DNA from: Chloroflexota bacterium | GTDB taxonomy: Bacteria; Chloroflexota; Limnocylindria; Limnocylindrales; CSP1-4 | Length of the DNA: 49,117 nt | Reading direction: 5' to 3' | Assembly: GCA_012026785.1 (NCBI GenBank) | Contig: VEOW01000120.1 | Coordinates: 1-49,117 of the forward strand | Shown here: one piece after another, positions 34,217-42,093 of the stretch | Numbering within the stretch: position 1 is the first letter of the stretch | How the letters are laid out: each line of letters begins with the position of its first letter | Notes under the pieces: generated by a model | The model's database searches: none | The model's input: the letters and a program-made list of their open reading frames with translations, nothing else | Told to the model about the DNA's origin: nothing | Program-made: the position numbers and the translations under genes

Positions 34217-34551
34217 CGTCAAACTCACCTAGCTCCCCTGCTCCGCCAGTCATCGCGACGTTTTCGAGCCAGCTCGAGGTCTCGAAGCCCACCGATCGGA
34301 GGACGCGCGACGTCTCGTCGCCGAGCCACCGCGTCCGTTAGTCCTCCATGGCCTCTCGGCCGCCACGCAGTGTGAAAATGATCGCGGCGGTGGGTGGCAG
34401 AGGTCGGGTTACCTTGGTGCCATGAGTCCGTCGTTAGTCTGGTCCCGGCGACCTCGAGGCACCAACGCATTGTTGCTCCCGATCCAGGGAAGCACGCAGG
34501 CTAGAGTCTGAAGGTCGAGGTCGCCCGCCCGCCGCGCTGGAGAGGAGCGGT
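34217..34551. other. Intergenic region, probably including the IS110 left end
   Basis: 335 nt without a convincing ORF. IS110-family elements carry a non-coding left end before the transposase, so part of this (roughly 34430-34550) may belong to the insertion sequence. No terminal inverted repeats are expected in this family and none were seen. Confidence 0.4.
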
Positions 34552-34557
34552 GTGGTC

Positions 34558-35067
34558 ATGGACGTCGTCTACGAACGCTGTGCCGGGCTCGACATCCACC
34601 GCGACACCGTCGTCGCCTGCGCGATCACGCCCGAGGCCCGTGAGATCCGCACGTTCGGGACGATGACCGCCGAGCTGCTGGGTCTGGCCGACTGGCTGGT
34701 GGAGCACGGGGTGACGACCGTCGCGATGGAGTCGACCGGCGTCTACTGGAAGCCGATCTGGAACCTGCTCGAGGGCCACGACCTCGAGCTCCTGCTCGTC
34801 AATGCCCGCCACATGCGGGCCGTGCCGGGGCGTAAGACCGACGTCCATGACGCCGAGTGGATCGCCGACCTGCTGCGCCACGGCCTGCTGCGGCCGTCCT
34901 TCGTGCCCGACCGGGCCGGCCGGGAGCTGCGCGAGCTGGTCCGCTACCGCAAGAGTCTCGTCGGCGAGCGGAGCCGCGAGGCCGAGCGCCTGCACAAGGT
35001 CCTCGAGGGCGCCAATATCAAGCTCGGCGCGGTCGCGACCAACATCCTCGGCGCGTCGGGCCGGTAG
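34558..35067 (+). pseudogene. IS110-family transposase, N-terminal half only
   Basis: The DEDD (RuvC-like) catalytic domain of an IS110-type transposase: CAGLDIHRDTVVACAI (first Asp), VAMESTGVYWKPIWNLLEG (Glu), LLLVNARHMRAVPGRKTDVHDAEWIADLL (two Asp) and a following helical segment. The frame stops after ILGASGR at about 170 codons, where full-length proteins of about 400 aa continue into the Transposase_20 domain with its catalytic Ser. No continuation was found in the other frames, so the element is truncated and inactive. It marks past mobile-element activity in the restriction-modification region. Start at ATG 34558; 34552 is also possible. Confidence 0.88.
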
Positions 35068-35131
35068 GTCGCTGCGCGGACGCCACATAAGACCCTGACC
35101 GGCGCCTCGGCTGACAGGTTCGTGGCGGTCG

Positions 35132-35332
35132 TCATTCCGTCCTGCGCCTTAGCCGATCTGCTTGGGCTTCAAGGTGAGCTGTGGCCCGACGATAAGCATC
35201 GAGGAGTTCGGGGTCTGGCTCCAGGACACCGTCCAAGTCAGCCTCGGCGTTGCCGATTAGCGCCCGCAGCCGGAGCACGTTCTCGAGCTGCAATAGCAGG
35301 CGCGAAATGTGCTCAGGGTCCATGGAGGCCAT
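35132..35332 (-). CDS. Small hypothetical helical protein
   Basis: A 66-aa ORF, MASMDPEHISRLLLQLENVLR, then LRALIGNAEADLDGVLEPDPEL. It is mostly helical, with leucine heptad-like spacing, and no membrane segment. AGGGAG lies 8 nt before the chosen ATG, and the internal ATG at 35323 is also possible. The track start at 35395 adds basic residues with no family look. Function unknown; composition and ribosome site support coding. Confidence 0.55.
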   Translation of the reverse strand: MASMDPEHISRLLLQLENVLRLRALIGNAEADLDGVLEPDPELLDAYRRATAHLEAQADRLRRRTE

Positions 35333-35587
35333 TTCGGGCTCCCTACTACACCGGGATCCTCGCAGCTGCGCAGTTCTATGCAGCTGAGACTGCATATTCC
35401 CATGCTGTTCGATTTGGAACCAGCAGGTTGTCCACGAAGTTTCGAACGCTCACTCTCAGCCAGCTGGATTCTGTCCACAGTTCGTCCACACCGATGAGAA
35501 CGTATGTTCGCGTAAGTGCGGACGCCGATCGCCGCATCGGCGTGGATCAGCGCTTGTGGGAGACGTTGCTCGCGACTGGATGCGTAG

Positions 35588-35956
35588 CTAAAGCGGATCT
35601 GGAAGGGGCTCTCGAATCGAAGCCGCGACGTCCTGCGCCCACCTCTTCGCGTCGGTGAGGTCGCCTCCTGCGGGAACTGTGCCGCGATACCGCCAGTCGC
35701 AACTCAGCTTCTGGAGCTTCCGGTACCCCGCGGGCCCGGCCGCGCTGCTCGCCAGGTGGTACACCGCCGCCATGCGATCGGAATGCTCGCCATGGTGCTC
35801 GTTGTGATCAGCTAATCGCGCTTCTATCACTTGGACGAGTGCGTAGAAGATGAATGTTGGGACCCAGACGAGCCAGGAACCGCCAGCAGCCTCCAACTTG
35901 GCAGCGAGGCTGGCGTTCGTCTCCGCGGCCGTTCGGTGCGTGTGGCGCTCGGACAC
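35588..35956 (-). CDS. Hypothetical protein, possible HEPN-like helical protein
   Basis: A 122-aa mostly helical protein: WLVWVPTFIFYALVQVIEARLADHNEH, SDRMAAVYHLASSAAGPAGYRKLQKLSCDWRYRGT and DLTDAKRWAQDVAASI. The pattern of a long helix, a central helix and a conserved YRKLQxLSxDxRY segment recalls small HEPN-type proteins, but I cannot show an RX4-6H site. It starts with GTG 5 nt after the stop of the upstream gene, so the two form a pair. HEPN is a suggestion only. Confidence 0.65.
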   Translation of the reverse strand: MSERHTHRTAAETNASLAAKLEAAGGSWLVWVPTFIFYALVQVIEARLADHNEHHGEHSDRMAAVYHLASSAAGPAGYRKLQKLSCDWRYRGTVPAGGDLTDAKRWAQDVAASIREPLPDPL

Positions 35957-35961
35957 TCAGA

Positions 35962-36387
35962 CTAACGCACCGGGTGGACCTGAACGTAGCCGGCGTGGTC
36001 AATGTCGGTCGCCTCGACCACGTCGTAGTCAAACGCCTTCCCGCTCCGCTTTACCAACGGGAAGATACGATCCTCGATGTTGTCGATCGTGTCCGCCCAA
36101 CTTCCGCTTGCGGCAACGAGGAAGTGAACTCGGGGACCGGCGCTGCGGGCCCTGATCCACAGTATGTTCTGGATCCCGGAGACGGCAGCCACGAATGTCT
36201 CGACCGAGCGTTCGACGGCGAGCCCAACGTTGTCCCAGTTGGATGGTGCCTGCGGCTGCACAGAGGGCGACGACGGCTCTGGTGGGCCAGAGAACGCGCG
36301 CCGGACGCGATCAAGGAGCGATGGAGTGGTGCTAGGTGGATCGAGAGTCGGCAAGGCTGGTCGCGCCTCTAGCGTGGGCATTGGCAC
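35962..36387 (-). CDS. Hypothetical protein, partner of the 122-aa gene
   Basis: A 141-aa protein. The first 50 residues are proline-rich and probably disordered (RPALPTLDPPSTTPS, PPEPSSPSVQPQAP). The rest is an alpha/beta domain: NVGLAVERSVETFVAAVSGI, RVHFLVAASGSWADTIDNIE and FDYDVVEATDIDHAGYVQV. It lacks the GSX10DXD motif of minimal nucleotidyltransferases. GAGAGGGTG lies before the ATG. It is transcribed with the following helical protein as a two-gene unit in the restriction-modification/IS region. Function unknown. Confidence 0.65.
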   Translation of the reverse strand: MPMPTLEARPALPTLDPPSTTPSLLDRVRRAFSGPPEPSSPSVQPQAPSNWDNVGLAVERSVETFVAAVSGIQNILWIRARSAGPRVHFLVAASGSWADTIDNIEDRIFPLVKRSGKAFDYDVVEATDIDHAGYVQVHPVR

Positions 36388-36554
36388 CCTCTCACCCCTC
36401 CCCTCTCCGTTGGAATCGACCCAACAGGGAGTTCCTTGCAGGCGAATAGTACTGACGTGTCAATGCGGGTGCTCAACTTAGGAGACGTCAAGGGTTGGAC
36501 TCACGTTTCTATGGGTGATCGACATGGCACAGCTCATAAAGCACAGGGATCCGC
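36388..36554. other. Short intergenic gap, nothing recognised
   Basis: 167 nt of lower GC upstream of the two-gene unit and downstream of mod; it should hold the promoter of the two-gene unit. Confidence 0.4.
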
Positions 36555-39197
36555 TCACCGCAGCACCATGACCTTCAGGACCTCATCGCCGTAGTGGTTG
36601 ATGACCTTGATGGCGATCTTGCCCGAGCGCGGGCGCGGGAAGGGGCGGGAGACGGTCGAGTTGACAGAGTCCCAGGCCTCGGGCGCGATGACGCCTTTGA
36701 TCGCACGCCGGAGCTTGTCGTAGGGATCCTCGGCGCCGGTGAAGTAGGCGTGGCGGACGAAGAAGGCGTCGCCGTCGTAGTCGGTGTCGAGGAACCAGGC
36801 GGCGATCGGGTTGTCGCCGCTGTCGAGCGCGGACGTCCGTAGCTCGCCGGTGGTCGGATCGTAAACGTCAAGGCCGCGGATCTCGACCTGGAGCATCGCC
36901 TCGTCGGCCGAGCCGTTCGAGGAGACCTCGCGGACATCGATGTCGGGCTCGCCGAAGACCATGAACAGGTTGCCGGTGCCGGTCTTCTTGAGCAGGTCCT
37001 CCCCCATCGCGAGGTCGGGGTTCATCCGGGCGCGCAGGATCGTCAGGCGCCCGAGGCTCGATGCCTCCTCCCCTACAAGCGGGTCGAACGCGAAGCCGCA
37101 CACAACGAGCAGGTCGGCGATCTTGACGGCCTCCTTGGCGGCGTCTCGGACCAGTTCGGGGCCGACGGTCCCAAACTCGGGGCCGATGGCGATCGCCGCC
37201 GTCCTGGCCTTGCCGCTCTCGGTGTACTCCCCTACCCCCTGGACGTAGACGCCCGGGTACGGGTCGAGCCGGCTGAATTCGAGCCGCTCGTTGCGCTTGG
37301 TGTTCTGGACGCCGGCACGGCGGAGGTTGTCGAGGATCGTCGTGACGAAGCGGCTGGCGTCGACCGACTCGACGGGCGCCGGGATCTCGGGCGACTCGTC
37401 CTCCGGCCCGGTTCGAAGGACACGGTGCGGCGACAGGCTCTCGACCGTGAACGGGCCCGACACGCGCACGACCTTGCGGTCCTCGTACGGGCGGTCGAAC
37501 AGGGTCTCGGTCTCGGCGTGGCGCGCGATGGCGGCGTCGATCTCCTCGCGCGTCATGCCCTCGCGGATGTCGGGGTTCTGGGCGATCGACTTCAGGGTCA
37601 CGTGCGGCACGCGCTCGTACACGAAGCCCCGACGGACATCGCCGGTCGTCGCCGGCATCGGGCTCGGCGGCGCCTGGCCGGTCAGCTCGGTTTCCTTGCG
37701 GACGCCGGCCTCCGAGTCGGCGAGCAGGTACCACGGGTACTTCGCGGCCATCAGCCTCGAGCGTGCGAGGGCGAGCGCGACGCGGCTCGTGTCGATCGTG
37801 ATCCAGCGCCTCCCCCACTGCTCGGCGACGTAGGCCGTCGTGCCAGAGCCGCACGTCGGGGCGAGCACAAGGTCGCCGGGATCTGTCGTCATCAGGAGAG
37901 CGCGCTCCATGATCTTGGTGTTTGTCTGGACGACATACACCTTTTCCATCGCGCTGCCTGACTGCGTGTCTTCCCAGACGTTGTTGTAGGGAAACGCGGG
38001 AAAGTCCTCGAGATAACGGATGTAGGACAGGCCGCCCCCGGTGGCGGCTACTCTTCCGGCCGCGATGAGGCGCTCCATCCCAGTTCGATTCGTCTTCCAC
38101 TCGCCCGACGTTGGCAGGTACTCCCGACCGTCGACGGCAACGGGGTAATTCCCGGTCCTGGCCTCTCGGATTCGGGGTGACGTGAGGATCTGGTAGCGGA
38201 GTACACGGCCGGCAATTGGGACGGAGCCGGACCTCTCACTCGGTGTCAGCCGCCGACGCCTCCCGTTGGGCTCTTCAACTGTGTCATACGCGTCCGACCC
38301 GGCAAGGCCGACGCCTTTCGGCCGGTAGATCGGCCGATACTTGGCCGCCCCGCGCTCTTTCGCGTACCACAGGACGTAATCAGCCGTTGGCGCAAGGAAT
38401 TCGCTGGTCGCCCCGGCTGTCTTTCTGAACGCGATCTGCGAAATGAAGTTGCTCGGGTGGAAGACCTCATCGAGGATCGAGCGGACCAGATGGACGTTCT
38501 CGTCGCCGATCTGGACGAATACCGATCCACTGGGCGTAAGGAGATCCCGTGCGACGTTGAACCTGTCGCGAAGGTAGCTCAGGTATGAATTGACGCCGAG
38601 CTCCCACGTGTCGCGGTAGGCGCGAACCTGCTCAGGCTGGCGGGTGAGATCTGTTAGCTTGCCATCCTTGACGTCGGTCCGGCGAGTCGAGACCTGCCAG
38701 TTCGAGCCGAACTTGATCCCGTACGGCGGGTCGACGTAGATCGTCTGGACCTGGCCCTTGAGGCCCTCCTTCTCGGCGAGGCTGGTCATGACCAGCAGGG
38801 AGTCGCCGAGGATCATCCGGTTCGACCATTTGCCGGCGTGGCGGTAGAAGTCGACCTTCTCGTCGAACGTCAGGTCCGTGTACGGCCCGAAGAAGCCGAG
38901 CTGCTCCTCGGTCCGGCGGCCCTCGCTCGTCGAGCGCAGGTCCTCGATCAGCGCGAGCGGGTCGATCGTCTCCTGGATGTAGATCGGGACCGCCGGCACC
39001 TCGAGGTCGCGGCCGTCCTGCTCGTCCTTGCCCTTCCAGACAAGCTGCGGGTCGAGGGTCGGGTCGCGCGGGTAGCGCAGGATGGTCGGCCTCTTCTCTT
39101 CGTCCCGGACGAACGACTCGAGCTCGGCGGTCGGGATGTTCGGGCGGCTCGCGCCATCGTGCCCGAGCGAGCGGACGGGCGTGATCTTGTCAGACAT
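36555..39197 (-). CDS. Type III-like DNA methyltransferase (Mod)
   Basis: An 880-aa site-specific DNA methyltransferase, probably N6-adenine, of the beta-type motif order. Motif IV is VDPPYGIKFGSN (about residues 155-166) and the AdoMet motif I is LAPTCGSGTTAYVAEQWG (about 445-462). Relatives have DPTCGSGTT; here the Asp is Ala (codon GCC), which could weaken activity. The C-terminal 430 residues are a target-recognition and accessory region whose end is duplicated in the remnant at 32787-33378. The start ATG 39197 is overlapped by a small ORF with a strong ribosome site. The matching Res gene at 39954 is truncated, so this is probably an orphan methylase. Confidence 0.9.
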   Translation of the reverse strand: MSDKITPVRSLGHDGASRPNIPTAELESFVRDEEKRPTILRYPRDPTLDPQLVWKGKDEQDGRDLEVPAVPIYIQETIDPLALIEDLRSTSEGRRTEEQLGFFGPYTDLTFDEKVDFYRHAGKWSNRMILGDSLLVMTSLAEKEGLKGQVQTIYVDPPYGIKFGSNWQVSTRRTDVKDGKLTDLTRQPEQVRAYRDTWELGVNSYLSYLRDRFNVARDLLTPSGSVFVQIGDENVHLVRSILDEVFHPSNFISQIAFRKTAGATSEFLAPTADYVLWYAKERGAAKYRPIYRPKGVGLAGSDAYDTVEEPNGRRRRLTPSERSGSVPIAGRVLRYQILTSPRIREARTGNYPVAVDGREYLPTSGEWKTNRTGMERLIAAGRVAATGGGLSYIRYLEDFPAFPYNNVWEDTQSGSAMEKVYVVQTNTKIMERALLMTTDPGDLVLAPTCGSGTTAYVAEQWGRRWITIDTSRVALALARSRLMAAKYPWYLLADSEAGVRKETELTGQAPPSPMPATTGDVRRGFVYERVPHVTLKSIAQNPDIREGMTREEIDAAIARHAETETLFDRPYEDRKVVRVSGPFTVESLSPHRVLRTGPEDESPEIPAPVESVDASRFVTTILDNLRRAGVQNTKRNERLEFSRLDPYPGVYVQGVGEYTESGKARTAAIAIGPEFGTVGPELVRDAAKEAVKIADLLVVCGFAFDPLVGEEASSLGRLTILRARMNPDLAMGEDLLKKTGTGNLFMVFGEPDIDVREVSSNGSADEAMLQVEIRGLDVYDPTTGELRTSALDSGDNPIAAWFLDTDYDGDAFFVRHAYFTGAEDPYDKLRRAIKGVIAPEAWDSVNSTVSRPFPRPRSGKIAIKVINHYGDEVLKVMVLR

Positions 39198-39345
39198 GAC
39201 TGATTCCGGGCTCGATGGTTGAATGTTGACCTGCGATCCGAACCAGGCGCGTAGGCAGGTCCGGCATGACAATCGGCGGCGTCGGGCGCTGTGCTGGTCG
39301 TGCGGCCCCCGATTCGCCTAGAAAGCGTCGAAGCAGGCTGATCAT
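39190..39345 (-). CDS. Small ORF coupled to mod
   Basis: A 51-codon ORF starting MISLLRRFLGESG, preceded by a strong GGAGGAAGGGC ribosome site. Its TGA overlaps the mod start by 8 nt, so mod may be translated by coupling. The peptide has no recognised family and could be a leader for controlling methylase expression. The track shows it only inside a longer 74-aa ORF. Confidence 0.45.
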   Translation of the reverse strand: MISLLRRFLGESGAARPAQRPTPPIVMPDLPTRLVRIAGQHSTIEPGISHV

Positions 39346-39428
39346 GCCCTTCCTCCGGCTGGCGAGTAAGCCGCAGTGAACCGCCGAACCGGACAATCCT
39401 CGCCCGCCGACCATGTCGCGAGGTCGGC

Positions 39429-39662
39429 GTGCCCACCCTGCTGCGGATCGGCCCTCACCGGTTCCATTTCCACTCGCGGGAGCACGATCCGCCGCATGTC
39501 CATGTTTCGTCGCCCGGCAAGGAGGCGGTCTTCAATCTCGACCCGGTCGTCGAAGAGGGCAGCACGGGCTACACTCGGCGCGATCTTCGGCGGATCGAGA
39601 CGGTCGTCAGGGCGCATGGCGAGGAGTTCCTGAGGCGTTGGCATGAGTACTTCGGTCCATAG
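39429..39662 (+). CDS. DUF4160 domain protein
   Basis: A 77-aa protein with the DUF4160 pattern: MPTLLRIGPHRFHFHSREHD and PPHVHVSSPGKEAVFNLDPV, then RRDLRRIETVVRAHGEEFLR and WHEYF. The PPHVHV segment is the family hallmark. DUF4160 and DUF2442 genes commonly occur as a pair and have been proposed as a toxin-antitoxin-like unit, without a firm mechanism. The GTG start is used. It lies antisense between mod and res and overlaps the DUF2442 gene by 20 nt. Confidence 0.85.
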   Translation: MPTLLRIGPHRFHFHSREHDPPHVHVSSPGKEAVFNLDPVVEEGSTGYTRRDLRRIETVVRAHGEEFLRRWHEYFGP

Positions 39663-39948
39663 CCTCCCAGAGACCTGGCCGCGCGCGGCCGAGGTCCGGA
39701 TCGTCCCCGGTTCCGTGTGGGTTCGACTCGTCGACGGTCGCGAGTTGACGGTGCCGTTCCAGTGGTTCGGGTTTCTGTCGGATGCAACCGACGCCCAACG
39801 GTGCGACATGGTGCTCGAGGGAGACGGGGCGGCAATCTACTGGCCGGCGCTCGACGACAGCGTGTCGGTCCCATCGCTCCTGGGGCTGCCCGAGGACCCG
39901 TCCTTTGGTCTGCCCGTTCGGTGGCTTCAGGCGAAGCGATCGAAGTAG
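39643..39948 (+). CDS. DUF2442 domain protein
   Basis: A 101-aa protein with the DUF2442 pattern: VRIVPGSVWVRLVDGRELTV, PFQWFGFLSDATDAQRCDMV and AIYWPALDDSVSVPSLLGLP. It overlaps the DUF4160 gene by 20 nt and ends 5 nt before the stop of res on the other strand. Role unknown; the two genes should act together. Confidence 0.87.
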   Translation: MSTSVHSLPETWPRAAEVRIVPGSVWVRLVDGRELTVPFQWFGFLSDATDAQRCDMVLEGDGAAIYWPALDDSVSVPSLLGLPEDPSFGLPVRWLQAKRSK

Positions 39949-39953
39949 TCGCT

Positions 39954-41285
39954 TCATCGTCCAGCCACCACGGGCCCGAGGTAGCGCGACCGGATCAGGT
40001 CGGCCGCGTTCTCCATGTGGGTGACCTCGAGGAAGGCCCCGCGGCCGAGGCCGCCCCAGTTGTTGACGGCCGGGATCCAGAGATCGTTCGCCGCGGCGAC
40101 CTTGGCCTGCTTCTCCTTCTTGGCCTCGCCGGAGACCTCCAAAAGCAGCGTCAGGAGGTCGTCGTCGCCGGTCGAGTGACGGTCGCGGATTTGAATGAGG
40201 AAGTCGGGGACGTAGTTGGCGGCGCGGCCCTCGTAGCTGTACGGGATCTTCAGGTTCAGGCCCTGGTTCTTGACGTAGCTGACGACCTCGGGCATGTCCT
40301 CCAGCTTTGCGGCGAGCTCGGTCTCCCAGCCGGAGTCCTGGGCGACGCGGTTCACGTGGCTCTTGGTCGTGTCGTAGGTCGTCTTCGTCGTTTCGAAGTA
40401 GACGTCGTCGGTCGAGCCGATCGAGTCGTAGGCGCGGAGGGTCGGGACGAGGCGGCGCTCGCCCTTTGTGGCGTTCGTGATCGCGCGGTGGATCTTCTCC
40501 GCCGCGGCGTGGCTCCACTCGGCCAGGAGCAGCATCTGCGGGAAGGCGCCGTCGCCGAGGTACGGCTCGACGCACTCGTCGATCCAGCGGCGGCTGATCG
40601 TGACGAGCTGCGGGAACAGCCAGGGCTTCGCCTGGCCCTCGGGGTCGCGGAAGTAATTGTCGAGCGTCCGCTTGGCGATCGCGAAGGCGACGGTGTTGAG
40701 GCGGTGTTCACGGAGCGGCAGGTCGAGCAGCTTCATCTCGCCGACGATCGGGTCGAGCTCGGTCTTCGTCGGGACGTCGCGGGTCGAAAGCTCCAGGATC
40801 GAGCGCTCGTCGAAGGTCGCCTCGATGCGCTCCTTGGGCATCTCGAAGCGATAGCCGACGACCCGCGGGAACTCGATCCGAAGGTTCGAACGCTCGGGCA
40901 GCGATCGAACGACGAGCACCGGCTTGCGCGCCCGAACCTTGCCCTTGCCGGTCGTGGCCAGGAAGGTGAACGGGACGCCGAGGACCTCGGCGTATTCCGG
41001 TTCGAATAGCCCGTCGGGGTTGGTGTCGTAGCTCGCCCGCCGCAGGGCCCGTCCGACGACCTGCTCGCACAGCAGCTGCGTCCCGAACGCCCGAATGCCG
41101 AGGATGTGGGTGACCGTGTTGGCGTCCCAGCCCTCGGTCAGCATCGAGACCGACACCACGCAGCGAATGTCCGCGCCGAGCCGGCCGGGCTTGCCGACGG
41201 TATTCAGGACCTCGCGCAGGATGTCCTCGTCGGTGAGGTCCTCCGCGCTCCGGCCCGGGAAGCGGGCGACGTACTCGCTGGGATC
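39954..41285 (-). pseudogene. Type III-like restriction subunit Res, C-terminal half only
   Basis: Codes for the end of a DEAD/DEAH helicase-nuclease. The frame reads EYVARFPGRSAEDLTDEDIL, then CVVSVSMLTEGWDANTVTHI and QLLCEQVVGRALRR, which are helicase motifs V and VI. The C-terminal nuclease-like region includes VPDFLIQIRD and LLEVSGEAKKEKQAK, close to a PD-(D/E)XK core. Walker A and DExH motifs are missing because homology ends near 41285, where a DUF4253 fragment on the opposite strand begins. No start codon is evident before 41159, so it is probably dead. It shares strand and context with mod. Confidence 0.85.
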
Positions 41286-41419
41286 TCGAGTCCGCGACGG
41301 CCATCTCGGCCGAGCATTACGCCTTCTGCCTGGACAACATCGACCAGGGCGCCGGCTCGATCCGCGACTACGCGCCGCAGCTCGTCAACGAGGGTCTCTG
41401 GCCGTTCTGGTGGGATTAG
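41282..41419 (+). pseudogene. DUF4253 C-terminal fragment
   Basis: The plus-strand frame reads DLESATAISAEHYAFCLDNI, then DQGAGSIRDYAPQLVNEGLW and PFWWD with a stop. This matches the end of DUF4253 proteins (AEHYAFCPDNxDQG...WxFWWD). It starts where the Res homology ends, so a rearrangement joined the two fragments tail to tail. It is not in the ORF track in this frame. Recognition is from the family pattern. Confidence 0.55.
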
Positions 41420-41523
41420 CCCCTTCTGCGCGACGTCGTCGTCGTACTCGGTGACGTTCGGCCCTTGCCACCTGGTCCTGGCAGCCGCACGCTGGATGGT
41501 CGGCGCATCTAACGAATGGATCG

Positions 41524-42093
41524 ATGATCGGCCGAACGGGTGGTGCCCTGCTTCTTCTCGGCGGTGCTGCCGCCGCCATTGTCGGGGTCGCCCAGCAGGG
41601 TGCCTGGAGCCTGGGCGGCCTGACTCCCGAGTTGCTCGTGTTGGCGCTCGTCGGGGCCGGCGCGCTCCTCATCGCGCTTGCCGGCCGGACGCCGTTCGAA
41701 CGCTGCGTGGCGCGGGTGGCGCTGGGGCGCACCGGGATTGGTGCGCTCGGGCTCGTGGGCGCTGGGGTCCGAGCCGCCAGCGTCTACCTGGGCTCCGATT
41801 CGCTCGGCGTCGTGCTCTTGCTGGGCGGGTTCCTGGGCCTCGTCTTTGGCCTGGTCCTCGCTGTGGTCGCACTCGTGCCCCGGCCGGACAGCCAGCGCTG
41901 GATCGGGATCTCGCTCCTCGTCGGCTTGCTCGCCGTGATCCCGGGCACGGCGCTGATCGACGCTCGCCTCTCGATCGTCGGATTCGGATTCATCCTGTTC
42001 GGGCTGGCGCTGGTCGGCCTGATAGCCCTCGGCGGCGGCCCTATACACGCACGGCGGACACGATCACCTGAGTCACCGGGGCCGATTCGCTAG
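41524..42093 (+). CDS. Membrane protein of unknown function (189 aa)
   Basis: Five or so hydrophobic segments: GGALLLLGGAAAAIVGVAQ, LLVLALVGAGALLIALAG, GIGALGLVGAGVRAASVYLG, LGVVLLLGGFLGLVFGLVLA and IGISLLVGLLAVIPGTAL, then FGFILFGLALVGLIALGG. The N-terminal helix could be a signal anchor. No conserved motif is recognised. Its stop overlaps the stop of the convergent deaminase gene (CTAG). Confidence 0.72.
   Translation: MIGRTGGALLLLGGAAAAIVGVAQQGAWSLGGLTPELLVLALVGAGALLIALAGRTPFERCVARVALGRTGIGALGLVGAGVRAASVYLGSDSLGVVLLLGGFLGLVFGLVLAVVALVPRPDSQRWIGISLLVGLLAVIPGTALIDARLSIVGFGFILFGLALVGLIALGGGPIHARRTRSPESPGPIR

Noticed and set aside
34558-35067. Intact IS110 element
   Set aside because: The C-terminal Transposase_20 domain is missing, so it is scored as a fragment.
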